From: Hyphomonas atlantica corrig.
GTDB lineage: Bacteria; Pseudomonadota; Alphaproteobacteria; Caulobacterales; Hyphomonadaceae
Reading direction: 5' to 3'
Length of the DNA: 64,000 bases
NCBI RefSeq assembly: GCF_000682715.1
Contig: NZ_AWFH01000012.1
Span: 248,001 to 312,000, forward strand
Made by a program: the position numbers and the translations under genes. Under the pieces are notes generated by a model. That model worked only from the letters and a program-made list of their open reading frames with translations. It did no database searches and was not told the origin of the DNA. Positions within the stretch are counted from its first letter, which is position 1, and the number at the start of each line of letters is the position of its first letter. This document shows, piece by piece, positions 35,935-44,304 of the stretch.

Positions 35935-37563
35935 ATGAAGCTGAATGCGTTGATCGGCAGCGGCATGGCCGCTGTGTTCGCCCTGACCCTCGCTGCCTGC
36001 GGAGGCGGCGGCAATTCCGGGGGTGAGGATGTGCCAACACTGCGGCGCGGAATTTCAGCCAAGGTGGATACGCTCGATCCGCACAAGTCTTCAGCCCAGT
36101 GGGAAAACATCGTCATCGGCGACATGTTCATCGGCCTTACAACCGATGGGCCGGACGCCCGCCCGGAGCCGGGCATGGCGACACATTGGGAAACCAGCGA
36201 GGACGGTCTCGTCTGGACCTTCCATCTTGGCGACTATAACTGGTCAGATGGCACACCGGTAACGGCAAACGACTTCGTCTTTGCGCTGCGCCGTATTCAG
36301 GCCCCGGAAGTCGCCTCGCAATATGCCTCGCTGCTTTATCTGATCAAGAACGCCGCCAAGGTGAACGCGACCGAATTGCCGCCAGAAGAACTGGGCGTGC
36401 GTGCGATTGACGACAAAACGCTCGAGATCACGCTGGAATATCCCGCGCCATACCTGCCGGGCCTGTTGTCCCACTACACGACTTTCCCTGTGCCGAGCCA
36501 GGCTATCGAAACCTATGGCGATGCGTGGATCCAGCCGGACAATATTGTGGTGAACGGCCCGTACAAGCTCGTCTACTGGCGCACGGGCGACCAGCTCGTC
36601 GCCGACAAGAACCCGACCGGGTTCGGGGCGGACGAAGCCTGTTTCGGCCGGGTCGTCTATTTCGAACTGGAAGACCTGACTGCGGTTGAAAACAAGATCC
36701 AGGCGGGCGAGCTGGACATCAACAATGCCTTCGATGGCGCCCGCGCCGAGGAGATCGAGGCGAAACTGCCGGGCTGGCCTCGCACGACGCCATCCCTGAA
36801 CACGACCTATTGGAGTTTCAACACCCAGCAGGCCCCGTTTGACGACATGCGCGTGCGCAAGGCGCTGGCGATGGCTTTGGATCGCGAATTCATGGTCAAG
36901 AACGTGCTGACGCCTGGCTTTGAACCGGCCTATTCCTTTGTTCCGCCGGGCATGGACAATTATGCGGTGACCCGTCCTGAACTCGAATGGAAGGATCTCC
37001 CACGCGCCGAACGCCTTGCGGAAGCAAAACGCCTTCTGGAGGAAGCCGGCTTCGGGCCAGATAATCCGCTCAGCTTCGAATTCATTCATCGCTCGACGGA
37101 CGACAATCCGAAGGTTGCCCCTGTCGCTCAGGCAAACTGGGCCGACATTGCGCCCTGGGTCGATCCGATCATTGTGAAGCAGGATACCAAGGTTCTGTAT
37201 GCCCGCCTGCGCCAATCGGATTTTGAAGTTTCCGACGCGGCGTGGGTGGCGGATTTCGACGACCCGATCAATTTCCTCTATCTGCTGGATTCGAACACCG
37301 GCCAGCAGAATTATGGCGATTATTCCAATCCGGAGTATGATGCCCTTCTGCAGCAATCCAATCGGGAGCTGGACCTGGACAAGCGGGCGGAAATCTTCGC
37401 GGAGGCCGAACAGCTGATGCTGGAAGATTATCCGATCACGCCGATGTGGTTCCAGGTGACGAAGAATCTGGTCGATCCGTCGCTGACGGGATGGATCGAC
37501 AACGCGAAGGACCAGAACCGCTCCCGCTTCCTGTGCCGGGATGGGCTTGGCACAAGCGAGTAG
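35935..37563 (+). CDS. Oligopeptide-binding lipoprotein (OppA-like, SBP family 5)
   Basis: A 542-residue extracytoplasmic solute-binding protein with lipobox LAAC (Cys22), probably delivering oligopeptides to an ABC transporter. Family-5 signatures include RRGISAKVDTLDPHKS and FHLGDYNWSDGTPVTANDFV near the start, followed by LLSHYTTFPVP and NGPYKLVYWRTGDQ. No permease or ATPase gene is adjacent, so it either works with distant transporter genes or has another binding role. The DUF3667 gene follows after 24 bases and may be co-transcribed. Confidence 0.92.
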   Translation: MKLNALIGSGMAAVFALTLAACGGGGNSGGEDVPTLRRGISAKVDTLDPHKSSAQWENIVIGDMFIGLTTDGPDARPEPGMATHWETSEDGLVWTFHLGDYNWSDGTPVTANDFVFALRRIQAPEVASQYASLLYLIKNAAKVNATELPPEELGVRAIDDKTLEITLEYPAPYLPGLLSHYTTFPVPSQAIETYGDAWIQPDNIVVNGPYKLVYWRTGDQLVADKNPTGFGADEACFGRVVYFELEDLTAVENKIQAGELDINNAFDGARAEEIEAKLPGWPRTTPSLNTTYWSFNTQQAPFDDMRVRKALAMALDREFMVKNVLTPGFEPAYSFVPPGMDNYAVTRPELEWKDLPRAERLAEAKRLLEEAGFGPDNPLSFEFIHRSTDDNPKVAPVAQANWADIAPWVDPIIVKQDTKVLYARLRQSDFEVSDAAWVADFDDPINFLYLLDSNTGQQNYGDYSNPEYDALLQQSNRELDLDKRAEIFAEAEQLMLEDYPITPMWFQVTKNLVDPSLTGWIDNAKDQNRSRFLCRDGLGTSE

Positions 37564-37587
37564 GGGTAACAGGACGGGGGTCTTGGA

Positions 37588-38706
37588 ATGGAACATGAGA
37601 TGGAAGCGGCAGGCCTTGCCTCTGGCAGTGGCCTGACCACCGGGGACCATCATCCGGTAAATTCCGGACTGCCCTGCGCCAATTGCGGTGCGATTGTCGA
37701 AGACAGGTTCTGTACGACCTGTGGGCAATTGGCGTCTGATTTCCATCGCCCCGTCTGGGATCTGGTCATGAGCAGCCTGGCCGACACATTCGCCCTTGAT
37801 GGGCGTCTGTGGCGGTCATTGCCGCTGCTGTTCTTTCGTCCGGGGCGGATGACGCGCAATTATCTGGAAGGCAAACGGGCGCGCTATGTGCCGCCATTCC
37901 GCATGTTCCTGCTGGCGTCGGTCGTGTTCTTCCTCACCCTGTTCACGCTGGGCGACCAACTCGGCTGGTACCATACGTTCAAGATCAATGACATGCTGGA
38001 GGAGGGGCTCGATCTCGGTCTGGATGAGACCGGTGAGCCCACGCCCATTGTGTCTGAAGACCGGCTGGCAGAGATCCGCGAGCAACTCGACAGCGCAGAC
38101 CTGGATGAGGAGGCGCGTCTCGAACTGCAGCAGACGCTGAACGACGCGCAGCATGGCATCACCGTCCAGCGTATCTTGCAGGATGATGGCCGGATCAATC
38201 GCGACGCGCTCTATGATGAGGTCAATGCCCGTCTGGACGAGAATGCGACGGTTGAGCAGCGCCAACAGGCCTGGCGCGCCGCCGACCATGCCGCCACTGT
38301 TTACGAGAACCAGGACCGATATGGTGCGCGAATACGCGAATGGGCGCCGCGATTCAGCCTGATGTTCATGCCGATTCTCGCGCTGATGCTGACTCTGCTT
38401 TATGCGTGGCATCGCAGCCGGTACATTTATGATCATGTGATCACGGCGCTGCATGTGCAGACGTTCATCTACATGACGGCGACGGTGTTTCTGGTCGTTG
38501 CGGCGGTCAGGCCTTCGATGACCGGCTGGCTGGTCCTGTTCGGTGTTCTGACATTGATCGTATATCTCTACAAACAGTTGCGCGTGACCTACGGAACAGG
38601 CCGGATCATGGCGATGCTGCGGACGCTGATTCTGCTCTTTTCGAGTTTTATCGTCCTCATCATCCTGTTGGCCCTGTTGATTGCCGTATCGTTTGCGCTG
38701 ACCTGA
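37588..38706 (+). CDS. DUF3667 zinc-ribbon membrane protein
   Basis: A 372-residue protein. The N-terminal zinc ribbon CANCG...CTTCG is followed by the DUF3667 core (RPVWDLVMSSLADTFALDGR, LPLLFFRPGRMTRNYLEG) and four to five membrane spans. A charged, coiled-coil-prone insert of about 130 residues (roughly 145-255) splits the first span from the rest. Function unknown. It is 24 bases downstream of the peptide-binding lipoprotein gene, so both may share a transcript. Confidence 0.85.
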   Translation: MEHEMEAAGLASGSGLTTGDHHPVNSGLPCANCGAIVEDRFCTTCGQLASDFHRPVWDLVMSSLADTFALDGRLWRSLPLLFFRPGRMTRNYLEGKRARYVPPFRMFLLASVVFFLTLFTLGDQLGWYHTFKINDMLEEGLDLGLDETGEPTPIVSEDRLAEIREQLDSADLDEEARLELQQTLNDAQHGITVQRILQDDGRINRDALYDEVNARLDENATVEQRQQAWRAADHAATVYENQDRYGARIREWAPRFSLMFMPILALMLTLLYAWHRSRYIYDHVITALHVQTFIYMTATVFLVVAAVRPSMTGWLVLFGVLTLIVYLYKQLRVTYGTGRIMAMLRTLILLFSSFIVLIILLALLIAVSFALT

Positions 38707-38779
38707 TCCGGGCAATTATTCGAAAGTTTCATTCAACCTACGCGAATCCGGATTTCCGGAGCTGAATGACGCGAGAATA

Positions 38780-38845
38780 GCCCGAAAATGCCTAATTGTT
38801 GGGCGCGGCTGAACAGCAGTGATTGCGACAGTTCGGGCAATTTTT
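38780..38845 (+). terminator. Probable terminator after the DUF3667 gene
   Basis: GCCCGAA (38780-38786) pairs with TTCGGGC (38832-38838), followed by AATTTTT. The 45-base loop holds a smaller stem GCTG-AA-CAGC. It ends about 140 bases after the DUF3667 stop, so it could also end a small transcript. Confidence 0.45.
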
Positions 38846-38849
38846 CGTC

Positions 38850-38864
38850 ATTCCCCTAGGGAAT
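38850..38864. promoter_or_regulatory. Perfect palindrome, possible operator
   Basis: ATTCCC-CTA-GGGAAT, a perfect 6-bp inverted repeat around three bases, in the receptor promoter region. Candidate repressor site; no regulator can be named. Confidence 0.3.
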
Positions 38865-39014
38865 TAGGATAATAATGCTCAAAATGACCCAATAAGGTGA
38901 TGCGTTTCTGTCACACCATTGTCATTTCACCCAAAAGCACCGTTGCATCCGATTGACTATCTGCGGCGCACATTTCTTACTGCCACGTAAGACTTGGTCG
39001 AAGGGGGCCAGGTT

Positions 39015-39041
39015 TGCCCGTCGTGAGACGCGGGCATTTTT
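39015..39041 (+). terminator. Terminator-like hairpin in the receptor leader
   Basis: TGCCCG and CG pair with CG and CGGGCA around a 5-base loop with one bulged T, followed directly by five T. It ends 17 bases before the GGAGG of the receptor gene, a position suited to attenuation. Confidence 0.55.
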
Positions 39042-39067
39042 CAAAATAATCCCACTCGGAGGTTCAG

Positions 39068-42000
39068 GTGAGCGAACTTAACTTGAAGACACGCCTTCTG
39101 GCGTCGTCGGTGTTTGCGGGGGCTGCACTCGCGGCCGCTGCTGCGTTGCCGGCACATGCACAAGAAGACGAAGTCATCGCAGTAACGGAAGCAGGCGACG
39201 AAGAAGCCGCTGTCCAGCAAACCATCGTTGTCACGGGGTCCCTGATCCCGCAAAGCGGCAACCTGGTTGAAACCAGCCCGGTCACATCGCTCGGCTCCGC
39301 AGACTTCGACGTCCGCGGTGTTGTTCGTGCGGAAGACATGATCAACTCGCTGCCACAGGCATTCGGCGCTCAGGGCTCCAACCTGGCCAACGGCTCGACC
39401 GGTACGTCTTCGGTCAACCTGCGTGGTCTCGGTGCATCCCGTACGCTGACCCTTTTGAACGGCCGCCGCCTGCCATACGGCTCGCTGAACACGGCTGCTC
39501 CGGACATCAACTTCATCCCGGCCGCCATGGTCAAGAAAGTTGACGTCCTGACCGGTGGTGCATCTGCGACCTACGGTTCTGACGCTGTTGCCGGTGTTGT
39601 GAACTTCGTGCTCGACACAGAGTTCGAAGGTCTGCGCATCGACTCCAACTATTCTTTCTACCAGCACGACAACTCCAACAGCTACATTCAGGACATCCTG
39701 TCTGACTTTGCTGCTGGTAACCCGAGCCAGTACACTGTGCCGAGTGGTTCCACCTCTGACGGTGAAACCTTCGACATCACGGCTGCTGTTGGTGGCAAGT
39801 TCGACAATGGCCGCGGCCACGCGTCTGCCTTTGTCAGCTTCCAGAACACGAAGGAAATCCTTCAGGCAAACCGCGACTATTCACAGTGTGCGCTGTCGAC
39901 GACCAATGAAGGTCAGGACTTCACCTGTGCCGGTTCTTCAACGAACCAGTTCGCCAACATTCTGGACGTTGCTCAAGGCTACACGATCCCAGGTGGTGTG
40001 GACCCGACCAGCCAGACGCAAACCGGCTGGGCGCGCGTGCTCGATGGTCAGGGCGAAATCGGACCTCGTAACTTCGTTTCCGATACGTTCAACTATAACC
40101 CGTACAACCACTATCAGCGTCCGAACGAGCGTTACTCCTTCGGCGCTTTCGCAAACTATGACATCAACGAGTACGTGAATGTGTATTCCGAACTGATGTT
40201 CATGGACAACCGCACCAAGTCTCAGATCGCACCTTCCGGTGTGTTCGGCTATGGTATCGGTGGCGGTGCTGGCGGCATTCGTTGTAACAACCCGTTCCTG
40301 TCCGCTCAGCAGGTTGACTATCTCTGCGGCGAAATCGCAGACGGTGCGATCGATCGTTACACGAATCTCGATGGTGAGTACACGGACGCTGCTGGCAACG
40401 TGCTGGCTGATCAGGACGACTTCGTTGCGCGTTTCGATGGTGACCCCGACCAGGCCGCGCTTGGCCCGGACGGCATCGCGGACATTCTGCTTCTGCGTCG
40501 TAACGTCGAAGGCGGTAATCGCTTCAATGACATCCGCCACACGACCTATCGTGGCGTGATCGGCATGAAGGGCACCATCGGCGATACGCCTTGGGGCTAC
40601 GACATCAGCGCAATCTACGCGAACAACCATCGTTCCGAGATTTACCAGAACGATCTGTCAATCCGCAAAATCGGTCTGGCACTTGATGCCGCCTACGCCT
40701 TGGATGATGAAGGCAACCCGACCGACCAAATCGTTTGCCGGATCAATGCTGACGACGATCCGACCAACGATGATCCAAACTGTGCACCGTACGACATCTT
40801 CGGACCCAACGGCCCGTCCGACGCTGCGGTGAGCTACATCAGCCAGCCACTGTTCCGTGATGGTGACGTCACACAGACAGTTGTTACGGCCAAAATGTAT
40901 GCTGACCTTGCTGATTATGGCATGACGTCTCCGATGGCCGAAGAAGGCGTGAAAATCGCTTTCGGTGCCGAGTATCGTCGTGACACGCTGGACTCCAATC
41001 CAGACAGCAACTTCCAGTCTGGCGACGGTGCTGGTCAAGGCGGCCCAACGAACCCGATTTCAGGTTCGCAGGAAGTCTATGACTACTTCGTCGAGGTCAA
41101 CGCACCTCTGATCGAAGGCTATGAAGGTGTCGAATCTCTCGGCGTTGACCTGGCCTATCGTCGTTCGAACTATGATGCTGTGTCTTCGGACGCCTACAAG
41201 ATCGGTCTGGAGTACGCTCCGGTCGAAGACATCCGCTTCCGCGGTTCGTTCCAGCGCGCTGTCCGTGCTGCGAACATCTTCGAACTGTTCTCCACCCAGT
41301 CGATCGGTCTGTTTGACCTGACCCAGGGCTCCAATGGCATCTACGATCCGTGTGCCGGTGCAGCTCCGACAGCAACGCTCGCTCAGTGTGCCAACACTGG
41401 CGTGACACCGGACCAGTACCGGAACATTGCTGACAACCCGGCTGGCCAGTTCAACACGCTGACCGGTGGTAACCCGGACCTCGATCCAGAGCAGTCCGAC
41501 ACCTACACCATCGGTTTTGTGGCAACACCATCCATGATCCCGGGCCTGACCGTATCGCTCGACTACTTCGACATCACTGTTGAAGACCTCGTTGGTACGG
41601 TTCCGCAGGAACTGGCACTCGACACCTGCCTTGAGACAGGCGACGAGTACTTCTGTTCGCTGGTCAACCGTGGTTCCGGTGGTACGCTCTGGGCTAACCA
41701 GACTGGCTACATCGTTGCGACCAATATCAACACCGGTTCGCTGTCGACATCCGGCTTCGACTTGCTCGCAAGCTACGATCTCGACCTCGACACCCGTGGT
41801 GGTCTGACGTTCGACTATGTTGGTACACTGCTTGAGTCGCTCGAAACCAAGCCGCTGCCGAATTCGCCAGCTGCTGATATCTTCGACTGTGTTGGCTACT
41901 ATGGCGGCAGCTGTGCCTCCGGTGGTGGTACAGAAGTTGCGAACGGTTCCTCTCCGGAATACCGTCACAAGGCTTCTGTCACCTGGGCTGATGCTGATGG

Positions 42001-42289
42001 CAAGTTCAGCGTCACCGGTACGTGGCGTTACTTCTCTGAAGTTGAGATCGAAGGTGGTGACGATGGCACCATCAACGGCGTTCTCGACGCTCAGAACTAC
42101 CTCGACCTGACCGGTTCCTGGGCTGCTACGGACTACATGTCCTTCCGCCTTGGCGTGAACAACCTGACGGATGAAGAGCCACCGCTCTCCTCCGTGGTTG
42201 GTACGGCACCGGGTAACGGTAACACCTACCCACAAGTGTACGACGCATTCGGTCGTTACATCTTCATGGGTGCGACGTTCGACTTCTAA
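39068..42289 (+). CDS. TonB-dependent outer-membrane receptor, large
   Basis: A 1073-residue TonB-dependent receptor. A signal peptide ending in AHAQ is followed by an acidic stretch and the plug (TIVVTGSLIPQ, SSVNLRGLGASRTLTLLNGR, TGGASATYGSDAVAGVVNFV). The barrel ends with LGVNNLTDEEPP and the terminal aromatic GATFDF. The type resembles the omp117-like receptors used by Caulobacter relatives for peptides or complex carbohydrates; substrate unknown. The start is GTG, five bases after GGAGG. Codon choice differs from neighbours (many GTT, GGT, TCC codons), as in highly expressed genes. A terminator follows immediately. Confidence 0.93.
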   Translation: MSELNLKTRLLASSVFAGAALAAAAALPAHAQEDEVIAVTEAGDEEAAVQQTIVVTGSLIPQSGNLVETSPVTSLGSADFDVRGVVRAEDMINSLPQAFGAQGSNLANGSTGTSSVNLRGLGASRTLTLLNGRRLPYGSLNTAAPDINFIPAAMVKKVDVLTGGASATYGSDAVAGVVNFVLDTEFEGLRIDSNYSFYQHDNSNSYIQDILSDFAAGNPSQYTVPSGSTSDGETFDITAAVGGKFDNGRGHASAFVSFQNTKEILQANRDYSQCALSTTNEGQDFTCAGSSTNQFANILDVAQGYTIPGGVDPTSQTQTGWARVLDGQGEIGPRNFVSDTFNYNPYNHYQRPNERYSFGAFANYDINEYVNVYSELMFMDNRTKSQIAPSGVFGYGIGGGAGGIRCNNPFLSAQQVDYLCGEIADGAIDRYTNLDGEYTDAAGNVLADQDDFVARFDGDPDQAALGPDGIADILLLRRNVEGGNRFNDIRHTTYRGVIGMKGTIGDTPWGYDISAIYANNHRSEIYQNDLSIRKIGLALDAAYALDDEGNPTDQIVCRINADDDPTNDDPNCAPYDIFGPNGPSDAAVSYISQPLFRDGDVTQTVVTAKMYADLADYGMTSPMAEEGVKIAFGAEYRRDTLDSNPDSNFQSGDGAGQGGPTNPISGSQEVYDYFVEVNAPLIEGYEGVESLGVDLAYRRSNYDAVSSDAYKIGLEYAPVEDIRFRGSFQRAVRAANIFELFSTQSIGLFDLTQGSNGIYDPCAGAAPTATLAQCANTGVTPDQYRNIADNPAGQFNTLTGGNPDLDPEQSDTYTIGFVATPSMIPGLTVSLDYFDITVEDLVGTVPQELALDTCLETGDEYFCSLVNRGSGGTLWANQTGYIVATNINTGSLSTSGFDLLASYDLDLDTRGGLTFDYVGTLLESLETKPLPNSPAADIFDCVGYYGGSCASGGGTEVANGSSPEYRHKASVTWADADGKFSVTGTWRYFSEVEIEGGDDGTINGVLDAQNYLDLTGSWAATDYMSFRLGVNNLTDEEPPLSSVVGTAPGNGNTYPQVYDAFGRYIFMGATFDF

Positions 42290-42313
42290 GTCTGACGGAC
42301 ATCAAGAAATAGG

Positions 42314-42345
42314 AACGGCGGCCTTTCGGGGCCGCCGTTTTTGTT
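42314..42345 (+). terminator. Strong terminator of the large receptor gene
   Basis: A perfect 10-bp stem (AACGGCGGCC / GGCCGCCGTT) with a TTTCGG loop is followed by TTTTGTTTTG. It begins 25 bases after the receptor stop codon. Confidence 0.95.
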
Positions 42346-42351
42346 TTGAAC

Positions 42352-42403
42352 GGGTTTCGTATCAGCGCTTTGCGCTTCACATGAACCGGGCTCAGGGCAT
42401 TTT
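42352..42403 (+). repeat. Imperfect tandem repeat, copy 1
   Basis: Starts GGGTTTCGTATC and ends TGAACCGGGCTCAGGGC, with an inner stem AGCGC-TTT-GCGCT. The outer GGTTT and GAACC can also pair. Its partner is at 42408-42463. Confidence 0.6.
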
Positions 42404-42407
42404 GGGC

Positions 42408-42463
42408 GGGTTCCGTATCGCGCCCTTGACGGGCACTCACCTGAACCAGGCTCAAGGCTGTTT
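42408..42463 (+). repeat. Imperfect tandem repeat, copy 2
   Basis: Starts GGGTTCCGTATC and ends TGAACCAGGCTCAAGGC. The inner stem sequence is changed to GCCC-TTGAC-GGGC but still pairs, and outer GGTTC pairs with GAACC. It lies four bases after copy 1. Confidence 0.6.
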
Positions 42464-42491
42464 GATTTCTGGGAGAGGCAGGAGCTGTCGA

Positions 42492-43385
42492 TCAGCTTCC
42501 GGAATGCCAGCGGGCGTAGATTGCCGTCGGCAGCAGGCGTTCGCCGCCTTGCTGGGGCAGGGCCATCTCGCCGGTCTCCATGATGCCGCCAAGCGGGGAG
42601 AGGCGGTCGGCCAGGGCCTGTGACAAGGCGAGATAGGACAGGCGGACGGCATAGGCTGTGAGGATCACGAACAGGGGCCGGTCACTCAGCAGTGTCTTCA
42701 CCGTGTCGAGTAGGGCGGGGAGGTTTTCCTCGAACCGCCAGGTCTCGTTCTTCGGGCCGCGGCCGAATTTTGGCGGGTCGAGAATGATCGCGTCATATTG
42801 ATTGCCCCGACGGATCTCGCGCGCGGTGAACTTCATCGCATCATCGGCAATCCAGCGAATGGTGCGATCATTCAGGCCGCTCATCGCCTGATTGTCTTTG
42901 CCATAGCCGTTAGATTTCGGGCTGGCATCCAGATGCACCACCTCGGCCCCGGCGGCGGCGCAGGCAAGTGACATCATGCCGGTATAGCCGAACAGGTTCA
43001 GCGCCTTGATCGGGCGGCCCGCCGAGCGAATCTTTTCCTGCGCGAACTGCCAATGGACCGAATGCTCCTGGAACACGCCCATATGGCGAAAAGCGGTGCG
43101 GCGGGCTTCGAATGTCAGCCCGTTCCATTGCATCGGCCAGCTGTCACGGGCGTTTGGCGAAAGCACTTCCCAGTTTCCGGCGCCATCATCATCCTGAGAT
43201 TTGGTGGAGAAGCGGGCATCGGCGCGCCAGCTGCTGACCGGGCGGGCCGGTTCCCAGAAGGCCTGCGGATCCGGGCGGATCACGGTCTGGCTGCCGAACC
43301 GTTCCAGCTTCTGGAGGTGGCCGCTGTCCAGCAGGGCATAATCATCCCAGTCATCGGCGATCAGGAGGCGGGTATCGGTCTTCAT
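42492..43385 (-). CDS. Class I SAM-dependent RNA methyltransferase (RlmI/RlmK-like)
   Basis: A 297-residue methyltransferase of the PF10672-like group related to RlmI and RlmL/K, which methylate 23S rRNA. The SAM motif is ALNLFGYTGMMSLACAAAGA, followed by VVHLDASPK and the catalytic motif LDPPKFGRG. The N-terminal part lacks a clear PUA domain, so the precise target base is uncertain. Its ATG overlaps the stop of the SpoU-type gene upstream (ATGA), showing translational coupling of two RNA methyltransferases. Confidence 0.88.
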   Translation of the reverse strand: MKTDTRLLIADDWDDYALLDSGHLQKLERFGSQTVIRPDPQAFWEPARPVSSWRADARFSTKSQDDDGAGNWEVLSPNARDSWPMQWNGLTFEARRTAFRHMGVFQEHSVHWQFAQEKIRSAGRPIKALNLFGYTGMMSLACAAAGAEVVHLDASPKSNGYGKDNQAMSGLNDRTIRWIADDAMKFTAREIRRGNQYDAIILDPPKFGRGPKNETWRFEENLPALLDTVKTLLSDRPLFVILTAYAVRLSYLALSQALADRLSPLGGIMETGEMALPQQGGERLLPTAIYARWHSGS

Positions 43386-44194
43386 TTGAAATCTCTCTGG
43401 CGCCAGGCCTCATAGGTCATGATGGCCGTGGCCTGGGCGAGGTTGAGGCTGTCGGCGCCGCCGCGCATGGGGATCAGGCAGAGCTGGTCACAGGCGGCTT
43501 CGGCGTGCGCAGGCAGGCCGGATTGTTCATTGCCCATGATGATCACGGAGCCCCCGGTGAAATCGGTGCGGTCATGTCGGGCCGTGCCATTGACCGATGC
43601 CGCGCTCATGTTGAGGCCAAGGCCTTTGCGCCAGGCGTTGAACTGGTCAAAGCTGGCGCTTGCAAAGGGCATGTCGAAGATGGACCCCATCGAGGCGCGC
43701 ACGGCTTCAAAACTGTAGGGGTCGCAACAGGTTTCGACCAGGATGACGCCGGAAATAGCTGCGCAATCCGCTGTCCGCAGGATCGTGCCCAGATTGCCGG
43801 GATCACGTACTTCATAGAGCGCCACGAACAGGCCGTCCTTGGTCTGGGGCAGGGCATCAAGGCCGAGATGGCGCTGACGGAAGGCGGCGACCACGCTTTG
43901 CGCATTGTCCTTGTGCGTGATGCGCGACATCAGCTTGTCTGCTGCCAGAACCACACGCGCACCGGAGGTTTCGGCCTGCCGGATCAGGTCAGCCAGATGG
44001 GGCCGTTCCGCCATGCTGGCGGCCACCACAACGCAGTCCGCTTTCCAGCCATTGGCGAGCCCCTGACCGATCAGCCGCGCGCCTTCGGCCAGAAACAGGC
44101 CGGTCTCGGTGCGGCCTTTCTTTCTTTCCAGGCTTTTCAAGGTTTTGACGAGCGGGTTTGAAGCGCTGCTTATCGTCTCTGAAGGGCGGGTCAT
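43382..44194 (-). CDS. TrmH/SpoU-family RNA methyltransferase
   Basis: A 270-residue SPOUT-class enzyme that methylates ribose 2'-OH in rRNA or tRNA. The N-terminal substrate-binding domain (SNPLVKTLKSLERKKGRTE) is followed by the knotted SAM domain with VRDPGNLGTILRTADCA (motif 1), IIMGNEQSGL (motif 2) and IPMRGGADSLNLAQATAI (motif 3), all intact. The wording is closest to the RlmB/TsnR group. It is the first gene of a two-gene minus-strand unit, coupled to the RlmI-like gene by an ATGA overlap. Confidence 0.93.
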   Translation of the reverse strand: MTRPSETISSASNPLVKTLKSLERKKGRTETGLFLAEGARLIGQGLANGWKADCVVVAASMAERPHLADLIRQAETSGARVVLAADKLMSRITHKDNAQSVVAAFRQRHLGLDALPQTKDGLFVALYEVRDPGNLGTILRTADCAAISGVILVETCCDPYSFEAVRASMGSIFDMPFASASFDQFNAWRKGLGLNMSAASVNGTARHDRTDFTGGSVIIMGNEQSGLPAHAEAACDQLCLIPMRGGADSLNLAQATAIMTYEAWRQRDFK

Positions 44195-44304
44195 GGCAGG
44201 GTTCTGGCGTTTCTGACTATGCGGGGCAAGCCTTGCTAGGACCTGCTGAATAGGGCATCCCTGATTACTAGGGGATTATCAATGGAGGAGGTCGTGGGGC
44301 CTCT

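Larger units (their letters stand above)
38707..39067. other. 361-base non-coding leader and promoter region of the large receptor gene
   Basis: No reading frame is supported here. It holds an inverted repeat TCATTCA/TGAATGA (38729-38769), a T-tailed hairpin at 38780-38845, a 15-bp palindrome at 38850-38864 and a possible promoter (TTGACT at 38953, 17 bases, CTTACT at 38976). A terminator-like hairpin lies at 39015-39041, just ahead of the ribosome binding site. Confidence 0.6.

Noticed and set aside
38850-39041. Cobalamin riboswitch upstream of the large TonB receptor
   Set aside because: A GCCAC and an AAGGTGATG are present, but the B12 box and the order of conserved segments do not fit. 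Only a terminator-like hairpin is supported.
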